Assembly (NCBI GenBank): GCA_039961635.1
Contig: JABRWB010000032.1
Span: forward strand, 1 to 64,000
From: a bacterium
GTDB taxonomy: Bacteria > 4484-113 > JAGGVC01
Length of the DNA: 64,000 bases
Direction: 5' to 3'
The notes under the pieces are model-generated. The model ran no database searches, had not been told where the DNA came from, and worked only from the letters and a program-made list of their open reading frames with translations. Shown one piece after another: positions 52,733 to 60,452 of this stretch. The position numbers were made by a program, and so were the translations under genes. Within the stretch, counting starts at the first letter, position 1, and the number at the start of each line of letters is the position of its first letter.

Positions 52733-53158
52733 TCAGGCCAAAATCAGGAACGCGCCTTCCGGTCCGGTTTCCACCCTGCCGGTTGAGCCGCTGCCGGACT
52801 TGCCGACCGCGACGTTTTTGATCAAATACACTTCGTCGGCAAGATGAATTCCGGGCAGGTTACGCAGATGCGCGTGCACGAAATCGGTCATTTCCACGAC
52901 CTTTTCCATTCCGAAGTCGCCCGGCAGGATCATTCTGCAGTTCCCGCCTTCTCCTTGCAGCTTTTGGACGGGAAGATGCTCCACGTACATCTGCCAGTGG
53001 CACCGGTACGAAAAATCCCGGACCGCGGCTTCGTTTTCGAGCACAATCGCGGGCACCTTTTCGAATCCGGCAAGGGAAGGCGCCGGGCGGTTGTCGATTA
53101 CGGCCGCAAGGGTTTTGTCCTTGCAGACTGTCCACCATTTGAGTTTGATGGGAGCCAT
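52733..53158 (-). CDS. Small protein of unknown function
   Basis: This 141-residue protein starts APIKLKWWTVCKDKTLAAVIDNRPAPSL and has no signal peptide, membrane helix or recognised motif. AGAGGT precedes the ATG. It stands between the amphipathic-helix operon and the exported protein at 53331. Its composition looks like a folded cytosolic protein. Could be a nucleotide- or ligand-binding domain, but nothing visible supports a specific role. Confidence 0.6.
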   Translation of the reverse strand: MAPIKLKWWTVCKDKTLAAVIDNRPAPSLAGFEKVPAIVLENEAAVRDFSYRCHWQMYVEHLPVQKLQGEGGNCRMILPGDFGMEKVVEMTDFVHAHLRNLPGIHLADEVYLIKNVAVGKSGSGSTGRVETGPEGAFLILA

Positions 53159-53278
53159 TTCAACCTCTTTGAAACGGGACGAGATTAACCGCCGCCGCGC
53201 CGCATGTCAACAATCGATGTCCATAGCGCGCATCGCGCAAATCCCTGTCGGCAGGACTGAAAGCAACCGATTCACGCG

Positions 53279-53304
53279 AAAAAGCCCCGCCCTGAAGCGG
53301 GGCT
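53279..53304 (-). terminator. Intrinsic terminator of the exported-protein gene
   Basis: On the minus strand AGCCCCGC pairs with GCGGGGCT (loop of six) and is followed by five T. It lies about 27 bases past the stop at 53331. Confidence 0.85.
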
Positions 53305-53330
53305 CGTAGTAGTCGGGAAGAGCAATGTTG

Positions 53331-54200
53331 CTAATACCTGTTCGGATCGCTGAGTTTGGCTCCGGTCCACAGCTTCTTGCGTTGCTGCTCCATTACCATA
53401 TCGAAATACTCGGGATCGAGCGACTTGATTATCCAGTTGCCGAACCGCCTGTCGAAGGTGCGTTTGCCGTACAGGTTGTACTGCGAAGAGACAAGCCTGA
53501 ATGTCGGGAAAATTTCGTTCTCGATAAGATCCTTTACGAGCTGGATGTCGCTGTCGGTGAACCAAAATTCGAATCGGTACTCGTACGCGTTGGGCACCCG
53601 GCGGTATTCGAAGCTGTATTCCGGCTTGATCGCCCAAATCCAGTCGTCGGTGTAATGGAACGTTATCGGATTGATGCCGCCGCCGTACTGGTTGTCGCCC
53701 TCTTCCGGCTCGCCGCGGTAGTGCTCCACGTTCTTGCGCTGGCGCTCGATGATCCGCTGAATCTGGTCAACGCCGAATTCGAAGTAAACGGTTTCGGGCC
53801 AAGTGTCCAGAAGTTCCTTGTAATAGCGGTTCTCCATATGAAAGCCTTCGAAGTACGCGAACACCAGAACCTGTCCGGGCTCCGGCGTGTAGTAGGCGTA
53901 CTTGTCGATCAGCCACTGGATGTCGCCTGGATCGTTTAGGCCGTATTCGTCAATAACAGCCTGAATAAAATCCTTGACCATCTCGCGGGTGAATAGGTAA
54001 CCGTACACGGTGTACCCCATTTCCTTGTCGTGTACCAGCTGAAAACGTTGGGACGGGTACTGCAACAATGCTTCGCGGTAATCGATCATTGTGCGCGACG
54101 GCATCGCGGGATAGAAGTCGTCGACCGTAAGTCCGGCCGCGATTGCGCCGCCCGCCATCGCCACCACGAATAGCACCGCCAAGGTAAGCGTTCTCATCAT
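53331..54200 (-). CDS. Exported protein of unknown function
   Basis: The 289-residue product has a signal peptide (MMRTLTLAVLFVVAMAGGAIAA) and a mature domain rich in Tyr, Phe, Asp and Glu (FEFGVDQIQRIIERQRKNVEHY, KPEYSFEYRRVPNAYEYRFEFWF). No family was recognised. AGGAG precedes ATG 54200; a GTG-free longer frame to 54287 is rejected because it lacks a ribosome site and buries the signal. It has its own promoter (54236-54263) and terminator, so it is a complete single-gene unit. Confidence 0.72.
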   Translation of the reverse strand: MMRTLTLAVLFVVAMAGGAIAAGLTVDDFYPAMPSRTMIDYREALLQYPSQRFQLVHDKEMGYTVYGYLFTREMVKDFIQAVIDEYGLNDPGDIQWLIDKYAYYTPEPGQVLVFAYFEGFHMENRYYKELLDTWPETVYFEFGVDQIQRIIERQRKNVEHYRGEPEEGDNQYGGGINPITFHYTDDWIWAIKPEYSFEYRRVPNAYEYRFEFWFTDSDIQLVKDLIENEIFPTFRLVSSQYNLYGKRTFDRRFGNWIIKSLDPEYFDMVMEQQRKKLWTGAKLSDPNRY

Positions 54201-54235
54201 CCGCTCCTGTGGGAAAGCAAAACTTGAGTCGGGTA

Positions 54236-54263
54236 ATAATAGCACGATTATTCGCGAATGCAA
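54236..54263 (-). promoter_or_regulatory. Promoter of the exported-protein gene
   Basis: On the minus strand TTGCAT (54258-54263) and TATTAT (54236-54241) are 16 bases apart; transcription near 54229 leaves a 29-base leader containing AGGAG. The palindrome TTCGCGAA (54251-54258) overlaps the spacer and touches the -35 box. Confidence 0.65.
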
Positions 54264-54414
54264 AGCGCCCGGTGCGAGGCCAAACAAGTGCCGCCAAGCC
54301 TGTCGGCGAGCCGCCGCGCCGGGTTATCAACATTACCGGTTTTAGCCCTCTTGGGCGGCGCGTTCCCCGCGCTGCTTGCAGCCGGGAAACAGCCGGAATT
54401 TCTCCGCTGACCGG

Positions 54415-57400
54415 CTAGTGCTGCTCTACCTCCAGGGTTCCCTTGCCAAACTTGTTGACAAACGATGTTCCGCCGTCCGGCCAGTTAACCGAAAGACTGA
54501 CCGGCTTTTCGCCCTTCGGGATGCCGAAGTGCACCGCTCCGGCGTAGCTTGACAGATATCCGCTTCCGGCCTGAACCTCGCGAACAATCTTGCCGCCGCC
54601 GGACAGCTCCAGCTTCAGCCTTGCGCCGACGCCGAATGTGTTGGGCGCCTTGCCTTTCAGCGATACCCACAGATTCGTGCCGAGGCCGGAATCCTTTTCC
54701 GCAAATGCGACCTGGGGCTTGCCGTTGCTTGCGGATACGACGAAATCGGGCCGGGCGTCTCCGTTGAAATCCGCCGGAACGACGCCGCGGCCCTCCCAGT
54801 GCATCGAAATCCCCGATTCGTCGCGGTCGAGCGCCCTGAAAGTGCAATCGCCGTTTCCCAGAAGAAGCACTCCGTATCCGGCGTTCCAGCGCCCGGTCTC
54901 GCACTGCGGCAGCTCGAAATTGTTCGCGATGTAACAGTCCAGGTTTCCATCCAGGTCGAAATCCGCGACACCGATTCCGAACGCGGGAGCCCACTGGGCC
55001 ATCGGCGGAAGTTCCTTGGCGATGAAGTTGCCCGCCCCGTCGTTGATAAGGATCATCGAGCGCATTTCTTCGGCATCATAGCGTTCGGCGGCTTTGTCGG
55101 CTGGCCCGTAAATGTCCTCCCAAGTGGCGTCGGCGAAGCTCGCCCAGGTCGGGAATTTTTCCGGGATATAGCTTATCGCGTATCCGCTGCAGCTTCGACC
55201 TCGGCCGGGCAGCATGCAGCCGTCCTTGCGGTATTTCACTTCGACGACGTCGCGCGTGCCGTTCTTGTCGAAATCGTCGCAAATCACCGTCCAGGGCTTA
55301 TCGGAGCTCGGGTGGTATTTGACGTTTTGTCCCCAGTTCCCGGCCACTATGTCAAGGTCGCCGTCGTTGTCGAAATCGCCTATGCCGAGGCTCGTCCACA
55401 TTCCTGACGGCCCGGCGTCCGCGAACTTGGCGAGCTTTCCGTCGTCGTTTTTCCAAATTTGCACATGGCCGAACTCGGTCGCGAGAATCAAGTCCTGCCT
55501 GCCGTCGCCGTCTATGTCCGCAAACTGGGCTTCCGAAACGAGAGCGGGCGACTGCATCAAAGCGGGCGCGAGCTTTTCTATTCCGAAGTCGAGTTTGCCG
55601 TCTCCCAAATTTTCGAAAACGTACGACGGGACGGGCTTGGCAAACTTGTACGGCCACAGCCTTCCTGCGACGAAAACATCCAAATCGCCGTCGCGGTCTA
55701 TGTCCGATGCCACTGCCGAACCCGAGGATACCCTGGTTTCCGGCACGTTCATCTTTTTCCAACCATCGGGCTTGTTCAAGTAAAAGTTGCTTCTCATTTC
55801 GGGGCTTGTGGGTTCTGCTTCGAAACTTCCGCTTGAGACGAACAGATCCAACCTTCCGTCTCCGTCTGCATCGAAGCAAAGCGGCGCCATTTCCTCCGTG
55901 CCTTTCGGAATAAAATCTTCCGGCAGGGGCGATTCCGCGAAATTACCTTTCCCGTCGCCATTGAAAAACGCGCCCTTCTGGCCCGCCGGGCCGGCGAAAT
56001 AAACATCCAAAAATCCGTCTCCATTGAAATCTGCGACGCTTACCCCGGTTCCCAGCGTGCTTCGCTGGTTGGGCAAGAGCGGCTCCGCGGCGAATTCCTT
56101 TTCGAGAGTGTCGCTTTCCTTTTGCTCCCATTGCAGGTCGGTTTGCACGAACATCGGTTTGGGCTTAATTTCCATCCATTCCGGAAGATTCGTTCCCTTG
56201 TATACCGTGTGCCTTTTGTTGGCCGGCAAGTCCGTAAACGTTTCGTACGTCCCATCGGGCCAGCGGACTTCCAGCTTGTCTATCTTTTCGTGCTCTCCCA
56301 GGCCCAAGTGAATCCTGGTGCTTTCGCCCGAGCCGAAGCCGCGTCCGATTATCACCTCTTGAGTAAAAACGTCCTCGCCGCAATACGCCCAAACGCGGGC
56401 GCCGACGGCGGTTGTATTCGGCGGATCCTGCTTCAAATCGAGCTGGACAAGATTGCCGCTTTCCAGGTCGTTCCTCCAGATAGCGGCCTCGGCGTTTGTT
56501 TGGTTTACAACTATATCGGGATCGCCGTCGCCGTCGAGGTCGGTGATTACGCACCCTCCGCCGACTGCGCCGTCCTTGATTCCCCAGTTGTCTTCTGGGC
56601 TTTTGTATTTTAACGGCTCCGCCGCGGTGAACACGGCGTCGTTGTGCAGCAGCGGCGGCACATGCTCGACGAATTCCAGCTTCGCCTCCATGCTGCCGAG
56701 CGATTCGATTTTGTTCGCAGTGTCAACGTCGATCGTGGAGGATACGTGCCCCGTCGTCGCGAAAATCTCCGGAATGCCGGACGAATCGAGGTCGGCAATC
56801 CTGCAGCTCCACGTCCAGTCTGACGCCTGCACTCCCGCATATTCCGCCATTTCGGTCATCCAGCCTTGGCCGCGGTTCAAATACATGCAGTTGCGCATGA
56901 GTTGCTGCGGCTTGAAGTTGATCAACTCATAGCGAAATGCGTACATGTCGCCGCTCTGCTTGCGGGCTTCCTTGTAGTCGCGCGCAAGCATGTCTCCGGC
57001 GAAAATATCCATCCTGCCGTCGCCGTTCAGGTCGCCCGCGTCGGAGCCCATCGAAAACCATGGGGTGCGGCGCAGCATGTCCTTGTTGCGGTTCGTGAAG
57101 GTGCCGTCGCCGTTGTTGATCCAATAATGGTCGGCGGTGTCGAAGTCGCCGTTCACGTAGAGGTCGGTGTATCCGTCGTCGTTGAAGTCGCACGCCAGAG
57201 CGTTGAAGCTCCAACTGTATCCCGTGATGCCCGCCTTGTCCGTACCGTTGGTGAAGTTGCCCTTGCCGTCGTTGATCATCAGCAGGTCGGGGTCGGGCTT
57301 AAGGCGGTACTTGTTCGCCTCGTCCAAATACCACTTGTCCTGGAACTGGGGGTCGAGTTCGAACCGTCCGTACTCGGGCGCCCAGCGTCCGGTCATCTTG

Positions 57401-58107
57401 TCCGGAACCGGTTCGTTCGTGAAAAAGTGGGGCGCGCGGTAGTTGGCAATGTACAAATCCAGGTCGCCGTCGCGTTCCGCGTCCAGCACGGCGGTGCTCG
57501 CCGTCGCGTAGTCGAACGCAAGCCCGCGCATCCCTGCCTCTTCGGTGAAATGCCCTTTTCCGTCGTTGACGAACAGCAAATTCGGATCGATTCTGTTGCC
57601 GACGTACAAATCGAGATCGGCATCCCCGTCTATATCGAAGAATGAAGCCGAAAACGCGGGATAGCCTTTGCCGTCCAGCCCTTCGCCGGATTCGGCCGTC
57701 ACGTCCGTGAATTTCCATCCGCCGTCGTTGCGGTAAAGCCTGCTGGGCGTGTCCAGTCCGCAAAAGTAAAGGTCTATGTCGCCGTCGCCGTCATAGTCGC
57801 CCGCGGCCACGCCCGATGCCGCCACCGCCTGGTCGAGGCCGATGTCCACCAGCCAGTCCTTGCGGACGGCCTTGTTGGCGAATGTGATTCCGCAGTCGGC
57901 GCCGGAAACGCGCGTGAAACCGGGCTGTGCCGCGGGCGTTCTCTCCGCGAGATCGAACGACTCGAACTTGCCGCTCTTGGTAGGCTTGCGGGCGAGCCCC
58001 CGCCCCCCGCTTTGCATCGCAGCCTCTTCTTCTTCGCCCGGCGCGCAGGCGAAAGCGAAAACAAACAGCGCAATCGATAAAACTAATGCAGAAGCAATAC
58101 CCCTCAT
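54415..58107 (-). CDS. Large lipoprotein with FG-GAP/VCBS repeats and two ASPIC/UnbV domains
   Basis: The 1230-residue protein has a lipoprotein-type signal (IALFVFAFAC, lipid Cys21 predicted). It carries about fifteen Ca-binding DxDxDG-type repeats (such as DYDGDGDIDLYF, DLNGDGRMDIFA, DADGDGRLDLFV, DFDNDGDLDIVA) that form integrin-like propellers. It is built as two halves, each ending in an ASPIC/UnbV domain: GARVWAYCGEDVFTQEVIIGRG...VRWPDG near 590-640 and GARLKLELSGGGKIVREVQAGSGY...VNWPDG at the C-terminus. ATG 58107 is chosen for the signal peptide and an AAGGGGG site. Such proteins are common in Planctomycetes, Verrucomicrobia, Bacteroidetes and Acidobacteria; role unknown, surface binding likely. 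Confidence 0.88.
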   Translation of the reverse strand: MRGIASALVLSIALFVFAFACAPGEEEEAAMQSGGRGLARKPTKSGKFESFDLAERTPAAQPGFTRVSGADCGITFANKAVRKDWLVDIGLDQAVAASGVAAGDYDGDGDIDLYFCGLDTPSRLYRNDGGWKFTDVTAESGEGLDGKGYPAFSASFFDIDGDADLDLYVGNRIDPNLLFVNDGKGHFTEEAGMRGLAFDYATASTAVLDAERDGDLDLYIANYRAPHFFTNEPVPDKMTGRWAPEYGRFELDPQFQDKWYLDEANKYRLKPDPDLLMINDGKGNFTNGTDKAGITGYSWSFNALACDFNDDGYTDLYVNGDFDTADHYWINNGDGTFTNRNKDMLRRTPWFSMGSDAGDLNGDGRMDIFAGDMLARDYKEARKQSGDMYAFRYELINFKPQQLMRNCMYLNRGQGWMTEMAEYAGVQASDWTWSCRIADLDSSGIPEIFATTGHVSSTIDVDTANKIESLGSMEAKLEFVEHVPPLLHNDAVFTAAEPLKYKSPEDNWGIKDGAVGGGCVITDLDGDGDPDIVVNQTNAEAAIWRNDLESGNLVQLDLKQDPPNTTAVGARVWAYCGEDVFTQEVIIGRGFGSGESTRIHLGLGEHEKIDKLEVRWPDGTYETFTDLPANKRHTVYKGTNLPEWMEIKPKPMFVQTDLQWEQKESDTLEKEFAAEPLLPNQRSTLGTGVSVADFNGDGFLDVYFAGPAGQKGAFFNGDGKGNFAESPLPEDFIPKGTEEMAPLCFDADGDGRLDLFVSSGSFEAEPTSPEMRSNFYLNKPDGWKKMNVPETRVSSGSAVASDIDRDGDLDVFVAGRLWPYKFAKPVPSYVFENLGDGKLDFGIEKLAPALMQSPALVSEAQFADIDGDGRQDLILATEFGHVQIWKNDDGKLAKFADAGPSGMWTSLGIGDFDNDGDLDIVAGNWGQNVKYHPSSDKPWTVICDDFDKNGTRDVVEVKYRKDGCMLPGRGRSCSGYAISYIPEKFPTWASFADATWEDIYGPADKAAERYDAEEMRSMILINDGAGNFIAKELPPMAQWAPAFGIGVADFDLDGNLDCYIANNFELPQCETGRWNAGYGVLLLGNGDCTFRALDRDESGISMHWEGRGVVPADFNGDARPDFVVSASNGKPQVAFAEKDSGLGTNLWVSLKGKAPNTFGVGARLKLELSGGGKIVREVQAGSGYLSSYAGAVHFGIPKGEKPVSLSVNWPDGGTSFVNKFGKGTLEVEQH

Positions 58108-58161
58108 TTCGGCAAACCCCCTTGCAATATGGAAGACGACCCGAATTCGCCTCCCCGATGA

Positions 58162-58218
58162 ATTATACCAATCGGGTACCTGTTTGCGGTTATTCTTGGG
58201 GCGCGCCCCTGCTATAAT
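58162..58218. promoter_or_regulatory. Divergent promoter region between the ASPIC lipoprotein and plsY
   Basis: TATAAT on the minus strand (58162-58167) serves the lipoprotein gene; TATAAT on the plus strand (58213-58218) lies seven bases before GTG 58226 of plsY, so that transcript should be leaderless. A perfect 12-base palindrome GGGGCGCGCCCC (58198-58209) sits directly upstream of the plsY -10 box and may be an operator. Confidence 0.5.
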
Positions 58219-58225
58219 TGCACCG

Positions 58226-58885
58226 GTGAACCAGGAAACAGCCTTTCGGATTTCGCTCTGGATTCTCGCCTCGTTCCTGTCGGGCAGCGTCCCGTGGGGC
58301 TGGCTCATCGGCCGCATCTTTTACGGCAGGGACGTACGCAAGCTGGGAAGCGGCAACATCGGCTTCACGAACGTCCTGCGCAGCTTCGGCGCCGTCCCGG
58401 GATACACATGCTTTCTTCTTGACGTCGCGAAAGGGCTTTTGCCCGTAGTCCTGGCCGGATCGCGGCTCTCGGTTTCGCCCGGCTCGCACGCGGAACCCAC
58501 GGCGGCCTGGACGCTGATGGCCGTCGCGCTCGCGGCGGTCCTCGGCCACACCTTCACGCCCTGGCTTGGATTCAAAGGCGGAAAGGGCATTGCCACCGGA
58601 CTCGGCGTGATTATCGGCCTCATCGGCTGGTACGTGTTCATCCCCCTCGCCGTTTTCCTGGCGGCGGCGGTTCCCACCCGCTACATCAGCCTCGGCAGCA
58701 TCCTCGCCGCGCTCGCCTTTCTTGCGGTCACGCTCCTGCCCGTGCAAGCGCTCGCGCCGATTCACGCTTACTGGCCTATGGCTGCGCTCACGGCCGCGCT
58801 TGTCCTGTTCACTCATAGGGAAAACATCAAGCGCCTCGCCGCGGGCACCGAGAACAAGTTCGGCTCCAAAAAACCCGCCGCGTAG
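58226..58885 (+). CDS. plsY: Acyl-phosphate:glycerol-3-phosphate acyltransferase PlsY
   Basis: PlsY makes lysophosphatidic acid from acyl phosphate and glycerol 3-phosphate in the inner membrane. The 219-residue protein has about five helices and the three PlsY motifs: FLSGSVPWGWLIGRIFYGRDVRKLGSGNIGFTNVLRSFG, LGHTFTPWLGFKGGKGIATGLGV and FTHRENIKRLAAGTENKF. GTG 58226 was chosen because a TATAAT box lies seven bases upstream. It is transcribed away from the large lipoprotein gene. Confidence 0.95.
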   Translation: MNQETAFRISLWILASFLSGSVPWGWLIGRIFYGRDVRKLGSGNIGFTNVLRSFGAVPGYTCFLLDVAKGLLPVVLAGSRLSVSPGSHAEPTAAWTLMAVALAAVLGHTFTPWLGFKGGKGIATGLGVIIGLIGWYVFIPLAVFLAAAVPTRYISLGSILAALAFLAVTLLPVQALAPIHAYWPMAALTAALVLFTHRENIKRLAAGTENKFGSKKPAA

Positions 58886-58987
58886 TCCCACGCAAATGGC
58901 CCGCCGGTCCGAAATTCAATAGGCTCGCCGCTTTTCCCGCGGCGGAGATTCCGGCAGGATGCTCCGGCGCGGTTGTCCAAAGCCGGG

Positions 58988-58993
58988 TATAAT
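58988..58993 (+). promoter_or_regulatory. -10 box for a leaderless small lipoprotein transcript
   Basis: TATAAT is six bases from GTG 59000, the same layout as for plsY. No ribosome site is present. Confidence 0.5.
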
Positions 58994-58999
58994 CTCCAC

Positions 59000-59305
59000 G
59001 TGCGCAGGCTGCTATTAGTTTTCGGCGCGGCGATGCTGCTTTCGGGCTGCGCGGCCTCGATCGGCCTCGCCGGAGTCTGGCACTTCGGCGACGGCAGCGG
59101 CACCCTCGGCTCGATTTCGATATCGAACCAGATGGGCCGCTCCAGCTATTTCTACATCGGCAACAGGGTGTACGGCCCGACCTATCACGGCGAAACGATT
59201 ATCGTGCAATTGAGCGCGGGAACCTGGATCGTTCGCGACAGCTTCGGCCACCGCCGGTACGTCACGCTGCATGAAGGCGATACGGTGTATGTGATATTCG
59301 GGTGA
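59000..59305 (+). CDS. Small lipoprotein of unknown function
   Basis: The 101-residue product has a lipoprotein signal with lipobox LLSGC (Cys17) and a short beta-rich domain (GSISISNQMGRSSYFYIGNRVYGP, GTWIVRDSFGHRRYVTLHEGDTVYVIFG). GTG 59000 is set by the -10 box six bases upstream and by the signal peptide. No family recognised; it could be a small envelope adaptor. Confidence 0.65.
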   Translation: MRRLLLVFGAAMLLSGCAASIGLAGVWHFGDGSGTLGSISISNQMGRSSYFYIGNRVYGPTYHGETIIVQLSAGTWIVRDSFGHRRYVTLHEGDTVYVIFG

Positions 59306-59323
59306 AGCAACGCGCGACAAAAC

Positions 59324-59417
59324 GCGGACGGGATAGGACCGGCGCGCGCCCGGCGATAAAGATCAGTCAAACTTCAACAATCGTCAGCTTCCGGCTTCTT
59401 CGGGAGGGAGGACGTTG
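59324..59417. repeat. First copy of a duplicated segment at the 3' ends of paralogous lipoprotein genes
   Basis: This block, from GCGGACGGGAT to CGGGAGGGAGGAC, is repeated with some substitutions and small indels at 59908-60002. It covers the C-terminal codons and the downstream flank of the lipoprotein gene at 59384. Confidence 0.6.
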
Positions 59418-59827
59418 ATTGTGCGCTCGTATGGGCTTTCGCTGTATACGACAGCACCATCCCAATAGGTTGCGCGAGCTCGGATTATGAATACTCCGGG
59501 GGCGGAGTATTCATGCACAATCAAATCCTGCGGCTTCAGACCGTTTTGCCAATAGTTCTCAAGCTGAGCGGTTACATCGGTCCAGCCGGCGCCGTCACCA
59601 AAGTCAACTTCGATTTTGCTGTAAAAGGGATCGTGTCCAATGTCCGTTGAGTCTGATTGAACACCAAGGGCTCCTCTTATTACTAAAGGTGCCGGTCCTG
59701 AAATCGGAGAGAACCACGGCCACACTAATCGAGGAACAAAAATGGGAGTTATGGGGTTGTTTGACGACGAACAACCAGATGCAAGCAATACCAGGATGCA
59801 AGCAAAAATCGCAAAAAGATACTTCAT
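59384..59827 (-). CDS. Lipoprotein with PKD-like domain (paralogue 1)
   Basis: The 147-residue protein has lipobox LASGC (Cys19) in MKYLFAIFACILVLLASGC and a small beta domain with VDFGDGAGWTDVTAQLENYW, a PKD-like pattern, and ends PPEEAGS. GGAGG precedes ATG 59827. It is a tandem paralogue of the gene at 59969, with a nearly identical C-terminus, and follows it in the subtilase operon. Confidence 0.72.
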   Translation of the reverse strand: MKYLFAIFACILVLLASGCSSSNNPITPIFVPRLVWPWFSPISGPAPLVIRGALGVQSDSTDIGHDPFYSKIEVDFGDGAGWTDVTAQLENYWQNGLKPQDLIVHEYSAPGVFIIRARATYWDGAVVYSESPYERTINVLPPEEAGS

Positions 59828-59907
59828 TTTTCCTCCCCTCTTAATTGCCTGCGGCATAAGCATCAACAGAGCCGCGACGGCCCAAAGTGAGCGAAGAAAT
59901 TCGTGGC

Positions 59908-60002
59908 GCGGACGGGATGGGACCGTCGCGCATCTTGCGACAAAGATCAATCAAACCTCAGGCAAACATCAGCTTCCGGCGTCTTCGGGAGGGAGGACGA
60001 TG
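59908..60002. repeat. Second copy of the duplicated lipoprotein 3' segment
   Basis: Matches 59324-59417, which shows that the two lipoprotein genes arose by tandem duplication including their downstream DNA. Confidence 0.6.
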
Positions 60003-60436
60003 ATATTGGGTTCTGCGCTGCTTTCTGAATACAGAATTTCGCCCCAGTTCATCGTCAATCGAGCGGCAATGTGATAGTTACCGGGAATTGTGTACGTGTG
60101 ACTTGGAAGCACATTGAAAAGCTGATCTTCGTTGAACATCCTGATCGCACTTGTAACATCTACCCAACCTCCGGAGTCCCCGAAGTCCATCTCGACTTTC
60201 GCGATTCGATTTTGCAATGGTGGATCTGGGCCGTTATGTAGATAAACATTGGCAAAAACGGTTACCGGTGCGGGGACAGCCTGCTCAGTAAACAATTTCC
60301 CATCTTGTGTGTATCCCACTACCCCAGTGCTCCGGAATGGCAGGTCGAATCCGCTTTCATTCTGCACGCTTTGGCCGCAAGCAACGAAACCAAAAGTGAC
60401 TGCAAGTACTATGGGAATGATTGGAATGCACTTCAT
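59969..60436 (-). CDS. Lipoprotein with PKD-like domain (paralogue 2)
   Basis: The 155-residue protein has a signal with lipobox FVAC (Cys20) and VEMDFGDSGGWVDVTSAIRMF, ending PPEDAGS, paralogous to the gene at 59384. AGGAGG precedes ATG 60436, which lies 16 bases after the subtilase stop, so the two are probably co-transcribed. Possible substrate, inhibitor or anchor for the protease; that is an inference from position. Confidence 0.72.
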   Translation of the reverse strand: MKCIPIIPIVLAVTFGFVACGQSVQNESGFDLPFRSTGVVGYTQDGKLFTEQAVPAPVTVFANVYLHNGPDPPLQNRIAKVEMDFGDSGGWVDVTSAIRMFNEDQLFNVLPSHTYTIPGNYHIAARLTMNWGEILYSESSAEPNIIVLPPEDAGS

Positions 60437-60452
60437 ATTGGCCTCCTTTGAA

